A stretch of DNA of 64,000 bases from Prostheceraeus crozeri. Its lineage: Eukaryota; Platyhelminthes; Polycladida; Euryleptidae. A program made the position numbers and the translations under genes. Each line of letters starts with the position of its first letter. The stretch's first letter is position 1. The DNA is taken from assembly GCA_907163375.1 (NCBI GenBank), contig CAJQUW010012510.1:255501-319500 (forward strand), in the 5' to 3' direction. Below are positions 1 to 10,846 of the stretch, one piece after another. The notes under the pieces were generated by a model that was not told the origin of the DNA, made no database searches, and saw nothing but the letters and a program-made list of their open reading frames with translations.

Positions 1-1190
1 GAGTATTTTGATGTAGAATGACTTAAATAGCATTTATACTTAGGTTGAACAATTTAACTCGTTTTGCATTTGACTTCCGTAGCTAGGTCAATGCTAAAAC
101 GTTACTGGGAAAATAACTTGCAATTAAGGACTACTTAACCTAAGACGAATGTTTTCAATGGACGATAGGTACTCGAAAAAGTCGTATAAGTATCATATAG
201 GGACTGCATCCTGAAAAGAAAAAAGTCGATTGTATCGTGGTGAATACTTCATGGTGCACTATTCACTCAAGTCATTTAGTTTTCTTCATTTTAGAAGAAA
301 AATAAGCAAAAAAAGTGGCAAAAAATCCAAAATTTTGGAGAGAGACCCCTGTGTAAATGCATACACAGCCTGTACATCTGCATGAATCACCATCACATAC
401 ATGTATCTGTTTTTGTCTGACATGGGCCTAGTTTTCTTATCTCTTTAATATTCGACATTGGATGAGCTTGTACTAGCAAAACGACTGTATCTGGGCACTG
501 AACCTTGACCATAATTATCCAGCATTGTCAAAATTGTATGTTATCTGTTAAGGTGGGTCATGTAACTCGGGTGTCAAGTCAAAATGGTCCTCGTGTAAAA
601 TGGTCTCAAAATAGTCTTTGTAAAACTGTTCAAGGGAAAGCCAAAAAATAAAATTTGAATGGCGGAAACATTCACAGGAACGTCTAGGACCAATATCTGC
701 TAAAACTTGGCAGAAGACTCAGTAGCCTGAGTCTGTTTGAAAGTAGGCCTGAGAACGTTTCTTATTCAAATTTCATTTCGTGTCTCATGTTATATCAAAA
801 TTTAGTTTCATGACCATTTTTCCAGAAAAATGATTCTCAATTTCTAATTGATTGAAAGGTCACTTTTATATTGCTGCCTGTTTAGCAGATCTTCTACATT
901 TCAAGCATGTCACGTGTAATCCTTACTTGATGATCTCAATGAGTGGGCATATTCATGAGATGTCAGGTGACTCATGCATTACATTCGCGTCTTGTTTAGA
1001 TGAACCTCTATCTGCATTTACAGCATCGATGTCAATTTCCATAGAGAAAACCTAATTACGTTTCGTTGAATCATGCAGTATTTAATACAAATGTAAACTT
1101 ACAGAGCTGCCGAACTGAAAACATTGAAAGCACAAAGTAGGTTAGTAGGACTGAAATGCAAATCCTTGCGATATTGAAGCAACGTCCGCC
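1..1190. other. No recognised feature
   Basis: AT-rich sequence with no convincing coding exon, repeat boundary or RNA gene. The small open frame at 852-1055 has no recognisable motif and looks like chance. Confidence 0.5.
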
Positions 1191-1194
1191 TGGT

Positions 1195-1325
1195 TGAATA
1201 ATCGTCAACACGAAGGTAAAACGAAACCCGAATTGTTAAAACACGAACATGACCCGAATAACAAGGCTCAACACGACACGAAGCACGATCTTGTTCGTGA
1301 CACGAACGCAGACCTCTAGTGCACA
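1195..1325. repeat. Dispersed repeat rich in CACGAAC words, copy 1
   Basis: The segment carries repeated ACACGAA/CACGAAC words and an inverted stretch around GCACGATC/TTGTTCGTG. A related segment with the same order of words (GAACATGACACG, GGACACGAAGCA, GATCGTGTTCGT) occurs at 10085-10195. Family unknown; copy number beyond these two cannot be judged here. Confidence 0.35.
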
Positions 1326-1849
1326 CCTCTCTGCTGCTGTATCACAGAGGTACATAAAAATTTGTGTGCGCCTGCTATCTTTTAAAATAGTTATCGGAAG
1401 GAACAACTTAATTGACCAAAGCTCAATGATCTGAATTCTTCGAATCCAGTTGATTGAATCGATCGGAGCATTTTGAAGGAATTCTCAGCAATTCGCAACC
1501 GACGAAAGACGACTCGCCATTCAACCAATGCTTTTTATTTCTTTCTGCTCACTTAGCAGGCTCCTGAATGTGCCATCGTTTTGAACTGGCACTTTCAATA
1601 AACCGATGCTTTAAAGCAATCTAATTCTATGAATCCAGCAGCTTGTTATCGCACATCTTAGTTGAATTCAATTCATCAGAGATGCTCTGGATTTCTTTGG
1701 AAGTTGCAATAATGCGCCAAAGATGGCAGATCTTCAGAATTCCTCATTAAAAATTCAATCAGACTTGAACATCTGTATCTGAATTATAATGTTCGTACAA
1801 AAAATAGCAAGCTGCTCTGCAAGGCGTTGTCGACCCGCATGACCTCTTC

Positions 1850-2667
1850 AATTCATTCATTCATTCAAGGATTTATTTTAAAATAACAAGCATGATGCCC
1901 AAAACATGAGCTTCTAGGCTGTTTTACAGAGAAGGAAAATTTTAAAATGTTTCTTAAAAGCAGATACACTCATGGAACCAGTGATGTCCTGAGGAATGCG
2001 GTTCCACACCTTGCTTGCGGTGATTCCGAAGGATCGGCCTCCCAAGGTAGGATGGCGAGCACGAGGCACGATGAAATGACCGGAGGCTGAGGAACGAAGC
2101 GACTGTCGACTACCTAGAGAAGATACTTCTTGTAATTCGTCCATCAAGTATGTGGGAGCTGCCTCATGACGACACAAATAGGCAAGAGTGCCAAGACGAT
2201 GATCAATACGATTTTCGATGGAAGAGTTTAAGTCAGTAAGGTGTAATTTGGTCAACTTCTAGCTCCGTAGATCAGTCCGAGGGATGCATGGAGGACGCGC
2301 TGGAGTAATGCAAGGGAAGATGCTGGGAGCCTTGCATGTATGGAAATACAGTAGTCGACTCTGCTAAGGACGAGTGAGCTAACCAGCATCACCAGCATTG
2401 AATGATGAAGGAATCTTCGTATGGTGCGAATACGCCGAAGCATTGAAAAGCAGGAACTGGTCGTCAAGAAATATTGGCAGCAAACGATAAGTTGGCATCG
2501 ATGATCACACCAAGGTGCTTGATGGTGTCTTGAGGGTTAAGACAGAATTCGCCAGTAACAAGGGGATGAGAGATCTTTGGAGACCGTCGAGATGATTGAC
2601 ACCACATTACTTGTGTCTTGTCGGTATTTAGGAGAAGCTTGTTTGACATAAGCCACTTTAAATACAA
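1850..2667 (-). mobile_element. 5'-truncated LINE, C-terminal part of reverse-transcriptase ORF (CR1/L2-like)
   Basis: Read on the minus strand, three consecutive pieces match the end of non-LTR retrotransposon ORF2 proteins. At 2667-2464 there is LLLNTDKTQVMWC followed by TIKHLGVIIDANLSF. At 2467-2252 there is LSRVDYCISIHARLPASSL and LALLQRVLHA. At 2255-1914 there is RSLRSSASGHFIVPRAR and FGITASKVWNRIPQDI. These are the RT-thumb and post-RT blocks typical of CR1/L2/Jockey-type LINEs. The three pieces lie in three different frames, so there are at least two frameshifts and the copy is dead. It is truncated upstream at about 2667, next to an AT-rich stretch. It ends in a TTCATTCATTCATTC microsatellite at 1853-1866, the kind of short 3' tail repeat used by this group. 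The exact clade is not settled. Confidence 0.85.
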
Positions 2668-2742
2668 TTTAAATTTATTATTTTTAATTATTTAATTATT
2701 AATTATTAATTATTTTAATTATTTTTAATTTATTTAATTGAC
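2668..2742. repeat. Low-complexity TTAATTA-rich tract
   Basis: A run of A and T with repeated TTAATTATT words directly abuts the truncated 5' end of the LINE. No coding content. Confidence 0.7.
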
Positions 2743-3360
2743 ATAATTCACCTGTATTCATCTGCTACACCTTTCTCATTCAGTTTCATCAGAATGTGAC
2801 TTGTGATTGAATTGTCACTTTGGCTTCCTCTTACAGGTGTTTATGAAATTTAAATGACTATCGAAAGATAAGTGTCGAATTTCAATAGATAATGATGATC
2901 AACTTTATTTCCTAATACAGAGCGGCATTATGTTACAATAGTAATTTTCAAAACATACAGAAAGAATACAGTGTTTCACTTGTCTGGGCCGCTGTATGAA
3001 GATGCTTACCATGATCTTGTTCAGCTTCTAATGCGACGCAGTTGTTGATTTGATAAGCTGCTTTCATGACTGAAAAGTTTAGATAGCGAGATATTTATGG
3101 TCATCATTAATACAACACGAGCTTGAATTTTCAAATGCAGTTCAATTTTACTCTCTCTGTAAATGCTAAAGACACAGAAATTGAACTTTCACCTCTCGCG
3201 ATGGGCGACTTCACAAATGAAGAGGTAATGACTGTGGTCTTGTGTAATAGCTTTTGACAATTGCGAAGAAGCAGTGAGCGATTCAAGGCAAAGTTCGGCA
3301 AGGAAGGTCCACATTCTAGGATATTGCGTGAGTGTCTTCAGCGCTATTTAGAGACACTAT

Positions 3361-4365
3361 GCGATTTCAAAGTTTCGGTAGATTGGGCTGAATCAACCGG
3401 ATTGCGATGGAACTAACCTGATTCCGATTGAATAAAACGGCAATGACCTAATTTACATTTTCTGTTTAACCCAACCGGAATTTTGAAATCTGTCCTAGAA
3501 ACACGGTTGTTTGGCTCGTTCAACCCCATCATGGTAGTTACAACCAGTGTCCGATAGGAAGATAATTAACAATCAGAATCCGATTGGTTCAACGAGCGCA
3601 TCGGGTTGAATGAACGCAGGTTCAACGAGCAGTTCGTTGGAATGTCGATTAGCCGTGTCAGGTTTCAAAGTCTCGGTTCGGTTCGGTTGAAATCAGTTGA
3701 GGAAATGACAGCCGTTTTTCTTGCTGGAGCCGGTGTAATCCAATCCTCGAGAACTGGATCGGCACCATATAAACGCGCTCAAGCTCAAAGTGAATCAGAA
3801 CATGATAACAAACGAACTTTTCGCCTATCACGAAGTGAATTGGAACAGTTAGGAAATAAAGTTCATGGCGAAAGAATTGTGGACCATCGTGGTTGTCATC
3901 TGGCAACAAGTCAGAGGATGGTTAACAATTTTGTGAAGTTTTTGTCTGGAGGTGGATACTTTCGTCAATTGGGGCGATCAGCTGGGATTGCGACATCATC
4001 TGCCCATTTACATACTCATTTGGTATCCGAGTGGATGGCATCAATTTCACAGAGATATGTTTCTTTACCAAACTCTGATCAATTTTTGAATTTGCAAGCT
4101 GGAGAGATTGAAGGTCGGCAAGAGGTGGGTTTGTTAAATGGATTCATCCTTCATATCCAGCGACCAGCTCATGCTAGAGACGCTTGCTATTGTGGCAGAC
4201 CTAGGAAGAGCGTCGATGCAATAACGAATCGGATTCCGATTAATGATGCGTCGTGGTTAATCAGAATGCGGTTGATTGAAACAACCCTACTCTGTCGCTA
4301 ATCACACAATGGTTCGGTTGACCGAAACTCAATCGTAGTCTGATTAAACGGAACTTTGAAACCGC
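3361..4365 (+). mobile_element. PIF/Harbinger-like DNA transposon relic with short imperfect TIRs
   Basis: The left boundary at 3361-3379 (GCGATTTCAAAGTTTCGGT) and the reverse complement of the right boundary (4365 leftwards, GCGGTTTCAAAGTTCCGTT) form an imperfect inverted repeat of about 19 bp around the 231-codon frame at 3606-4301. Subterminal sequence is rich in CCGATTG/CAACCGG words on both sides. A 3-bp target duplication expected for this superfamily could not be fixed: CTA occurs next to both ends but with an offset. At about 1 kb the element is shorter than autonomous Harbingers and lacks the rest of the nuclease, so it is probably internally deleted. Confidence 0.5.
3606..4301 (+). 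CDS. HARBI1-like nuclease fragment (PIF/Harbinger transposase)
   Basis: This 231-codon frame is the longest open frame in the window. Residues about 71-140 read FRLSRSELEQLG, then VNNFVKFLSGGGYFRQLGR and AGIATSSAHLHTHLV. This follows the N-terminal pattern of HARBI1-type nucleases: FRLSR-x-F, then a (T/S)LRFLATGxxFRxVG block, then a G(I/V)S-x-(S/P)TVSR helix. Around residues 177-200 NGFILHIQRPAHARDACY resembles the DGTHIxIxxP block, but the catalytic Asp is Asn (LLNG for IIDG). The later catalytic residues are absent because the frame ends soon after. The first about 60 residues are not recognised and the true start is uncertain. It sits inside apparent TIRs (3361-4365). Being open but catalytically impaired, it is most likely a transposon relic. 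Assignment rests on motif order only. Confidence 0.55.
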   Translation: MNERRFNEQFVGMSISRVRFQSLGSVRLKSVEEMTAVFLAGAGVIQSSRTGSAPYKRAQAQSESEHDNKRTFRLSRSELEQLGNKVHGERIVDHRGCHLATSQRMVNNFVKFLSGGGYFRQLGRSAGIATSSAHLHTHLVSEWMASISQRYVSLPNSDQFLNLQAGEIEGRQEVGLLNGFILHIQRPAHARDACYCGRPRKSVDAITNRIPINDASWLIRMRLIETTLLCR

Positions 4366-4439
4366 CTACTGTCCGTTCAACCAAGAAAAGTGGTGCCGAT
4401 CAAAGTCATCGTCGTGTGTCGGACGAACTTCGGTAGCCT

Positions 4440-5690
4440 GTGGCTGATTCGTTCGGATGATGACCTGTATAGTTCTCAATGACAGCTGTCTCGGGAAGTC
4501 GGAAACTCTCTGTCATCTGTCAATCGCATTCTCAAAAGTGAGGGACATCATCCATGGAAGTTCACGCCTGTTCAGGAGCTGAAAGACGCAGATTTTCCAA
4601 AAGCGACTTCTCTTCTGTTCCCAGATCATTCAACGCGAAGAATGACCGAATTGGAGTAATAACATTGTATTCAGCGAGGAATCCAGTTTCCACCGTAACG
4701 GCCAGGTGAACGTACACAACTCCTTTTACTGCGCTGCTGATAATCCACACTTAACCACAGAAATGCCCATGAAGTCGCCAGCCGTCACATTTTGGGTGAT
4801 GATCTCCTACCAACACGGATTTACTCATCGTGTGATCTATGACAGTGTGAACTCAGAGAATCACGCTTCTATCTTGGTAGAAGCAGAGGTTCCCTTCATC
4901 CGACCAAGGAGATCGCTGAGAAGTATTTCAGCAATATGGTGATCCTGCACAGTGTTTCGATTCGCGCGTGTTTACACGCGCGCGCGTTTTTTTGACAATT
5001 TGCGCGTGTAAGCGTGTTTTTTTCCATTTTTTCCATTTTGCGCGTTTTTTAAGTTTTCGACTTCTATTTTAAATTTTTGATAATAGAAAACTTTGGTTCT
5101 AAAATATCAAAATCAAGATATCAAAATTTCAAATTACATGCAGTTTCTAGATAAGCCACATGTATAGCCTATCAATGATATTTAGGTTCATTTAACATCT
5201 CACTCAATGGAGCATATAGGCCACTGTCGTATGCATCCACTTAAGGCACGTGTGTTTTTTGATGTCCTGGAAAAATACCAAAGTCTTATATATGATCTGA
5301 ATTTTAAGCTTCTGTAAAACTTCGTTTTATCATATTCTTTAGGCGAGCATTAGTTGCCTTTTGGTTATTTTGTCAGGGAATAATGTGCGCGGAGTTTTTT
5401 CGGACTTGCGCGTTTTTTTCCCTCTCCAAGAAGAATCGAAACACTGCTCCTGCACACTTCTCACTCCATGCAGAGCCATTCTAGGTACTCAGCTCTACAA
5501 TCAATGGATCGGGAGAGATAGCGCTTTCATCGAATGTCCTCCCCGCTGCCCTGATCTTGTGATAAATTATTTCTGGCTGTGAGGTCATGTTGAAACAACG
5601 TCGACAGAGCACCAAGACCAACGGCTATTAAAGACCTCAAGACACGAATTTCACACTTTTAAACAAGATTGAGGTTCGAAGATGTTATGA
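4440..5690 (+). pseudogene. Tc1/mariner-superfamily DD(E/D) transposase relic, split by a MITE
   Basis: Plus-strand pieces match the IS630/Tc1-mariner transposase group seen in many invertebrates. At about 4490-4560 there is a SVNRILKSEGHHPWKFTP-like helix-turn-helix end. At about 4610-4790 there is the first catalytic region (FSEESSFHRNGQVNVHN, first Asp replaced by Glu) and then NPHLTTEMPMKSPAVTFWV. At about 4926-4949 FQQYGDPA corresponds to the family's QQDGAP block, with Tyr at the second catalytic Asp. After the insertion at 4950-5446 the reading resumes with HFSLHA and, at about 5498-5590, YNQWIGRDSAFIECPPRCPDL, matching the (N/R)RWIGRDGxIxWPPRSPDLTP block that carries the third catalytic residue. 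Several frameshifts and stops interrupt it. It is a dead copy and its TIRs were not identified. Confidence 0.8.
4950..5446. mobile_element. Non-autonomous hAT-type MITE inserted in the transposase relic
   Basis: Ends are perfect 14-bp inverted repeats, CAGTGTTTCGATTC at 4950-4963 and GAATCGAAACACTG at 5433-5446. They are flanked by 8-bp target duplications, ATCCTGCA at 4942-4949 and CTCCTGCA at 5447-5454, which differ at one position. An 8-bp duplication with a CAGTG terminus is the signature of the hAT superfamily. Subterminal regions carry GCGCG-rich words on both sides (4962-5000 and about 5389-5415), including a hairpin-forming GCGCGTGTTTACACGCGCGC. The 497-bp interior has no transposase. 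Reading the host transposase across one copy of the duplication restores its protein pattern, which confirms the boundaries. Confidence 0.9.
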
Positions 5691-5959
5691 CTCTTTTTGA
5701 TAACGGTGTCGACTTTGTTTCTCAGAAAATGGCGTTTGTAAGAGGTCCGATTTTTTTGAATTATTACATTTGTGATTCTTAATCGTTGTTTTTTTATTGC
5801 TTTTATCTCAGGAGACATAGAAAAAACTTGGATAAATATGCTCAAATAGCGGCCCAGAAAAGTGGTACAATAATCAGAGCAGCGAGGAGAAGCGAACAAT
5901 AGTATTGTTAGAATAATGCAACACATAACTGGTGAATTAGAAAATTGTTGTGAGCAAAA

Positions 5960-6650
5960 TCCAAACATTATCCAGCATTGTTTAATATACCATTCGACAT
6001 AGTTAAGAATGTCACTATCCTTGGTGTCAATGTTTCTGATGATCTGAGTTGGCGTAATCATGTCGATGCTGTTTTAAAGGTTGTCAAACGCCGGTTTTAT
6101 GTTCTGCTTCGATCGCGACCATTTTTTAATGAATTTGATCTCCATCTTGTTTCTACATCATACCTTCGCTCTAAAATTGAGTAGGTATGCTTGTCCGGTA
6201 TATGTAAATTTAAACATGAATTTGTCACGTTGTCTTGAAAGGGTTGATAAACGAGCACATTTTCCTATCTATGGCAGCGAAAAAATGTAATTGTAAAAGC
6301 AATGGAAAATTTATCGACGCATTGATCTGAGCAGGAATTTATGCACATCTCCTGAAAATGAACAAATCACTGTATTCATGACTTGCTTCCATCTCGTCTG
6401 ACAAACACTGGCTTTCCTCGTATTCCGTTATGTCGCACTGACAAAATGAAAAAGTCGTTTTTCCTGTGTGTTTCAAGCATATTATGTAGAAAGTGATTTC
6501 TGAATGTGATATTTTCTTGCTCACCGCGACCCTGTATTCTGTCTTGCTTATTTGATATTTTACTATTTGTCTGTTTACAATTGCAATAATTCGGTGTAAA
6601 ACTGATTTTCATTCGACAAATGTAACACTATTCTATTCTATTCTATAATG
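5960..6650 (+). mobile_element. 5'-truncated LINE, reverse-transcriptase C-terminal region
   Basis: Plus-strand translation gives NVTILGVNVSDDLSWRNHVD and LRSRPFFNEFDL (about 6004-6140). In another frame it gives YACPVYVNLNMNLSRCLERV and DKRAHFPIYG (about 6183-6285), and later RIPLCRTDKMKKSFF (about 6418-6462). These are the post-RT blocks of a CR1/Jockey-type LINE (LGVTVSDDLTWxxHV, YACPVWxxxL..LERVQKRA, PxCRTxRxxxSFxP). Frameshifts separate the blocks. The 3' end is a short ATTCTATTCTATTCT repeat at about 6629-6645, typical of 3' tails in this group. The 5' truncation is near 5960. Confidence 0.8.
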
Positions 6651-8218
6651 AGATTTTGACGAGGTGGTAAAAGTCGACGAGTATGTCTTAGAGAATCTAG
6701 GGGTTTACGGAACATGAAAAAGGTTACGAGCGTGCGGGAGACAAGATTATGAACGATTTTCTTCAAGAATTTTAGGCACATGTTATCAAGACATTGATGT
6801 GCTGATGTCAAGGAGAAAGAAATGTTGTGTGTTCCTTTTGCAGGCTCCCTTCTCGATGCTCAGTATCGTAGCGGAAGCAGGGAGGTCACAGAGGGTCTGC
6901 CAGCGGTAGACGATGACGGAGAAAGCATAGTAGATCTCATTTTATAGTGAACTGCCTTGAGAAAGGGTCAGGACCCGAAACGTTGGCAACTTCGAAGCTT
7001 GTATCTACTTTATCTAATTTGTAATTATTGTGGCATAAATACTTCGGGAGAGAACACATTGAAAATTTCTTGGATCGGAAATGTACGTTTTCCAAATTAG
7101 GCGCGTTGGAGCCGCGGAAGACCACAGTGACTTAATCAGGGAACATTTCCTGTTTGCCTTAGTGATCATTATGTCAGTCTGAAGATATTGAGAATATATT
7201 TCAGTTATCTCATCAATCTATTACGAAAAGAATCAGTTACAAAAATCGCATTTGCCTTTTACCTGTCGACACAATGTACGTTAACCTAATGGAAAGAAAC
7301 ATATAATGAAAAGTACATGCACAAAACAGTGTCAGAAACTAATCTTGCGTATGAGCATGTTCTAGCTCAAAGCGGCCAATTGGAAGTCTTCTTTTCAGGA
7401 TGGCATGAACGTTCCTTTGTTGATATTTCATTTAGAAGATTGATTATAGAAAATGATGACAGACATAAAAAATTGATGATAGAAGGTCTGTGCATCTTTT
7501 GATAAGTGGTTCGTATGATATTTCGAGAAACATTTTATTTCACTTCTATGTGATTTTCCATTGGATTTTGTCATTGGAGAAGACAATTATAGCCGGCAAT
7601 TACAAGTGGCGTTCGGGATGTGTGCGTTGGACGGGACAATCGCTCGTCAGTTTGACTCGACACTCGATTAACAGGTCGGTTTGGAAGCGACTCATGACAC
7701 TGAGCTCGGCTAACGCTCGAAGCGAGGACGGTGAATGAAGAAGAAGGATGTGAATTTACAGAAATCTAGTCATGTCCAAAATCTCATGGACCGGGATGAA
7801 AACTCGTGCACCACTTATCCAGCAGATTAATATCTGAATTGGAATAAAAAGTGGCTCCTCTTTCAAGCAGTTATGAAGTAATCTCTCACTGATTGATGAA
7901 CAACTTGGTGACAGCTGTTGCTTCCCTTTCCACAGCGTAATCTACGCAGTTGTTCCAATAGTTGCTGCTACTCACAGTAATATGTCAATGCCAGTTGATG
8001 GTGAAAAACAAAGTTTGGATAAATCATCGCTTGGCCGCAATGACCTCTTCTCACTGTTCAATTTTTTTTGAACGAACCTCGTGCAGGAAAAAAGAGATTT
8101 CAGTATGAATGTGGATGCCAAAACAGTGGATCGTAAAGAGGAAATATGAATGAAGATGCATGTAAATGATAACGGAGAAATGAATAAACAAATAAGCTGA
8201 AAGGACGTGATTAGGACT
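6651..8218. other. No recognised gene; one hammerhead-like hairpin
   Basis: Apart from the short hairpin motif at 6955-6986 this stretch shows no coding exon or repeat boundary I can support. Small open frames at 7317-7738 carry no known motif. Confidence 0.4.
6955..6986 (+). other. Hammerhead-like core: perfect hairpin followed by CGAAAC
   Basis: CTTGAGA (a variant of the CUGANGA core) is followed by AA, then the hairpin GGGTCAGGACCC (GGGT/ACCC with a CAGG loop) and directly by GAAACGTTGGC. This is the order core-stem II-GAAA of a hammerhead ribozyme, but the first core differs and no usable cleavage triplet or stem I was established. Confidence 0.3.
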
Positions 8219-8406
8219 CTTTTTTTACATCACTACTCCTCATACTTGGGGCTTGGACGGTGCTGACATAGTCAGACTTATGGAGCGCTGTAGTACTTTT
8301 AGTCCGGATGCCCTTCCTGCCGACTTTCCAATGACTCCTTCGGGGCTCGACCTCTGGACCAACAGATTGCTAGGCCAAGCACTTAACCCCTGTGCCACGG
8401 AGACCA
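8219..8406 (-). mobile_element. SINE family 1 (tRNA-derived)
   Basis: Read on the minus strand, the copy begins with a tRNA-like head (GGTCTCCGTGGCACAGGGGT as A-box region, GAGGTCGAGCCCCGAAGG as B-box). It continues through CGGCAGGAAGGGCATCCGGA into a unique body with TCCATAAGTCTGACTATGTC, and ends in a T/A-rich tail. The same unit recurs about ten times in the window. Confidence 0.85.
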
Positions 8407-10434
8407 CATGCCACCACTCATGCCATCTATATTAATTACACATTTTAAGGACTAATAGGAGTAGATTATTCATAACTCCGCGAAATCTTCTCTTCTTGAA
8501 TGGAATGAATGAAGAATGATCACCATCACATTGATCCACCTTTGCTTCCCACTTTTACAACCTCAACTAATTTTGTAAGTTCCATTTTCTTTCTATCATT
8601 TGACAATGACATGCGCCATATCACAAACTGTAATTAAACGACAAGCTTTGCAATCTTGGTATCAGAAAGTAACTTCTGACTTTAGATTCGTTCCAAGCTT
8701 TGTTTGAAGAGTGAAGAATGTCGCATTTACTGGTGCACGTTGATCATTCAGACTTCACACCTTCGACCTTAGATGGATCTCAATGAGCATTCGAAGTCAC
8801 AAAATCACTACACCATTTCGTCGGACAAAACCAAGTCAGGAATTGAAATTTGAAAGGGCTGTTTTGACTGACGATATCATTGGCTAAACTTGCACTTCGA
8901 TCGGCTTAGCTGCCGTGCCTTCTAACTATGTAGATAAAAAGCTAAAATTTCAATGAGAATGTTCACTCGTAAAAAGTTAGTTTCGGAACCTGTAATATTT
9001 TTTGCTATATAGAACAGCTTTCAAGATGGAGTTTCTGGTTTCTTTTAAAAGTCACAGCAACTGTCTGGAAGGTTCAGTTTTACCATAAACAGTGTCATGA
9101 TTTATTGGAAGAGTCTACATGAATCCTGTGCCAGGATGTTTCAGCGTTCATAGTTTCGTTTCTCAGCACCGAGACTGTTCCTGTCTAACTGGGATGTGTG
9201 GTCACTGCAATGTGCGTGCAAAACATTCATCCGTCAGTCACCGTGCACTAGTGTAGAAATCCGTAATAATGTTCTGGCAATGGTGTAAATCAAGTTGAGT
9301 TGTCGAACTGATAGGTTTTGGGATATATATCTTCAAACGTTTGTTCAACTTCCCATCCCACTATTTGCGATCCATTAAATATTATCGCGATGAAAGAATT
9401 TTATCAAACTCAAGGTAGAGTTCATTTGAGGACAAATTCGTGCATTGGGAAATTGTAGAGCAGTATGTTCGTTCGGTCGATGACTTGAAGTTTCATCTTT
9501 CTTGTTCAGAATTTGCGTAGAAGAGAAGATAGCGAGATCTGTATTATTTGGCGTCATTATTCAGCTGGAGATATTATTGACAGTGGAGTGATATCCTGAC
9601 ATATTATATATCTTGCTCTATTTTGTTCTATGTTCTATAACTTGCAGACTGCTCTTGCGCCGTGGCATTCATTTCCAGTGTTTGGAATTCATTATATCTT
9701 CGCCCAGACATGAATGCAGATTACTGACATTGACATCAGAAATGATGCGCTCTTCATGTACATACATATATAAGGCCACAGAGATGCATTCACTTTCGTC
9801 TGTCCGGCAATTTAATGCACATTTAGATAAGTGACCATCTTTAAGTAAAGGTCACACAGCAACGGATCCCTGATGTATGCAAAAATATCTAAAATTAGTT
9901 TCAATGTGAATCGAGTTCAGTGCTCATCGAAATAGGCTCAGCGATGGAAGGAAATGTATCTAGGAAAATCGTGCCATCCTGGAAATTGTTCAGTGGATAG
10001 AGGTTTGTAGACAGATCGCTAGATTATCATGAAATTATCCCAAACCAAAATTAAGCAAGGACTCATCGTTCACATAAAAACAAGACATGATTTTGAATGC
10101 ATAAACAAGGGCTCGAACATGACACGCAATAGCTAAACAGGACACGAAGCAGGATCGTGTTCGTATCACAGACACCGACCTCGTATCTGCAGTCTACCTC
10201 TAAATCTAGCAATTTTTATCCCTATAATTTAGGATTAATGTTCACCTTAAATCGTAACATTGTTCTTTGAATGTATACTTTCTGCCAATATCCGTTTGTC
10301 ATTGTACATGTAAGGATGACCCATTGAATTTCATTTCAGAGAATTGAAGATCCATCAAATTAAAAGGATTGCTGGCATTGACTCTCATGAATCAATATTG
10401 CCTTTCATTTCTGACGTCATCTTTTATATTGTAG
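8407..10434. other. No recognised gene; upstream flank or intron of the FAM135-like gene
   Basis: No coding exon recognised. A CACGAAC-rich dispersed repeat lies at 10085-10195. If the gene extends upstream of the exon at 10435, this is intronic. The polypyrimidine-containing stretch ending TTATATTGTAG at 10434 is the likely acceptor. Confidence 0.4.
10085..10195. repeat. Dispersed CACGAAC-rich repeat, copy 2
   Basis: Partner of 1195-1325: shares GAACATGAC, (G)GACACGAAGCA and GATC(G/T)TGTTCGT in the same order and orientation. Confidence 0.35.
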
Positions 10435-10846
10435 CATCGACTTCTCAAATCCAATTGCGAGAAGCTCGGACGTCTCGCAGTAGTACGGGCAGTGCCACGA
10501 TGACAAATGGTGCACATCCACGAGCCCTGATTCCTCGAGACCTTCCAGTGCCTCGTCAGCGTCCGCTGGCGTCCATCTCCGCCGATCTGCCCGACTCGGA
10601 AGGGAAGAAGGGAAAGGCGGTGGCCTTGGTGGGATACCGGAAGTTGGCGGAGCCGGAGGATCGGGATGCGGAGGAGCGGAAGCCGACGATCGCGCTGGGG
10701 ACGCTCAGCTCGAGTCCGTCCATCGGGAACAGGAGGGAAGTCGAGGGGAAGAAGGGGAGACAGGTCGCGCAGTCGATGCCGGACCTGGTAGGCGCTCTGT
10801 CGAGATCGTCAACCGGCAGTGGATCTGGACGCCGGAAGCAATGCAG
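10435..10846 (+). CDS. Predicted internal exon, serine/basic-rich, probably of the FAM135-like gene
   Basis: The boundaries are a TTATATTGTAG acceptor ending at 10434 and a GCAG|GTAGGC donor at 10846/10847. The frame is open throughout and encodes about 137 residues, including RALIPRDLPVPRQRPLASI, SADLPDSEGKKGKAVALVGY and QSMPDLVGALSRSSTGSGSG. The composition (Ser, Arg, Lys, Pro, Gly) suggests a disordered linker. GC content jumps well above the surroundings with coding-like third positions (10500-10840), strong evidence that it is a real exon. It ends with two bases of a codon (AG), which join the T at 25323 to make Ser. Linkage to the FAM135 exon at 49042 rests on strand, order and phase rather than recognised similarity. 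FAM135 proteins do have long poorly conserved middle regions before the lipase-like domain. An alternative is an unrelated gene. Confidence 0.65.

Noticed and set aside
5651-6061. 136-codon minus-strand open frame
   Set aside because: It runs antisense to the transposase tail and the LINE fragment, which are recognisable on the plus strand; AT-rich composition explains the open frame.
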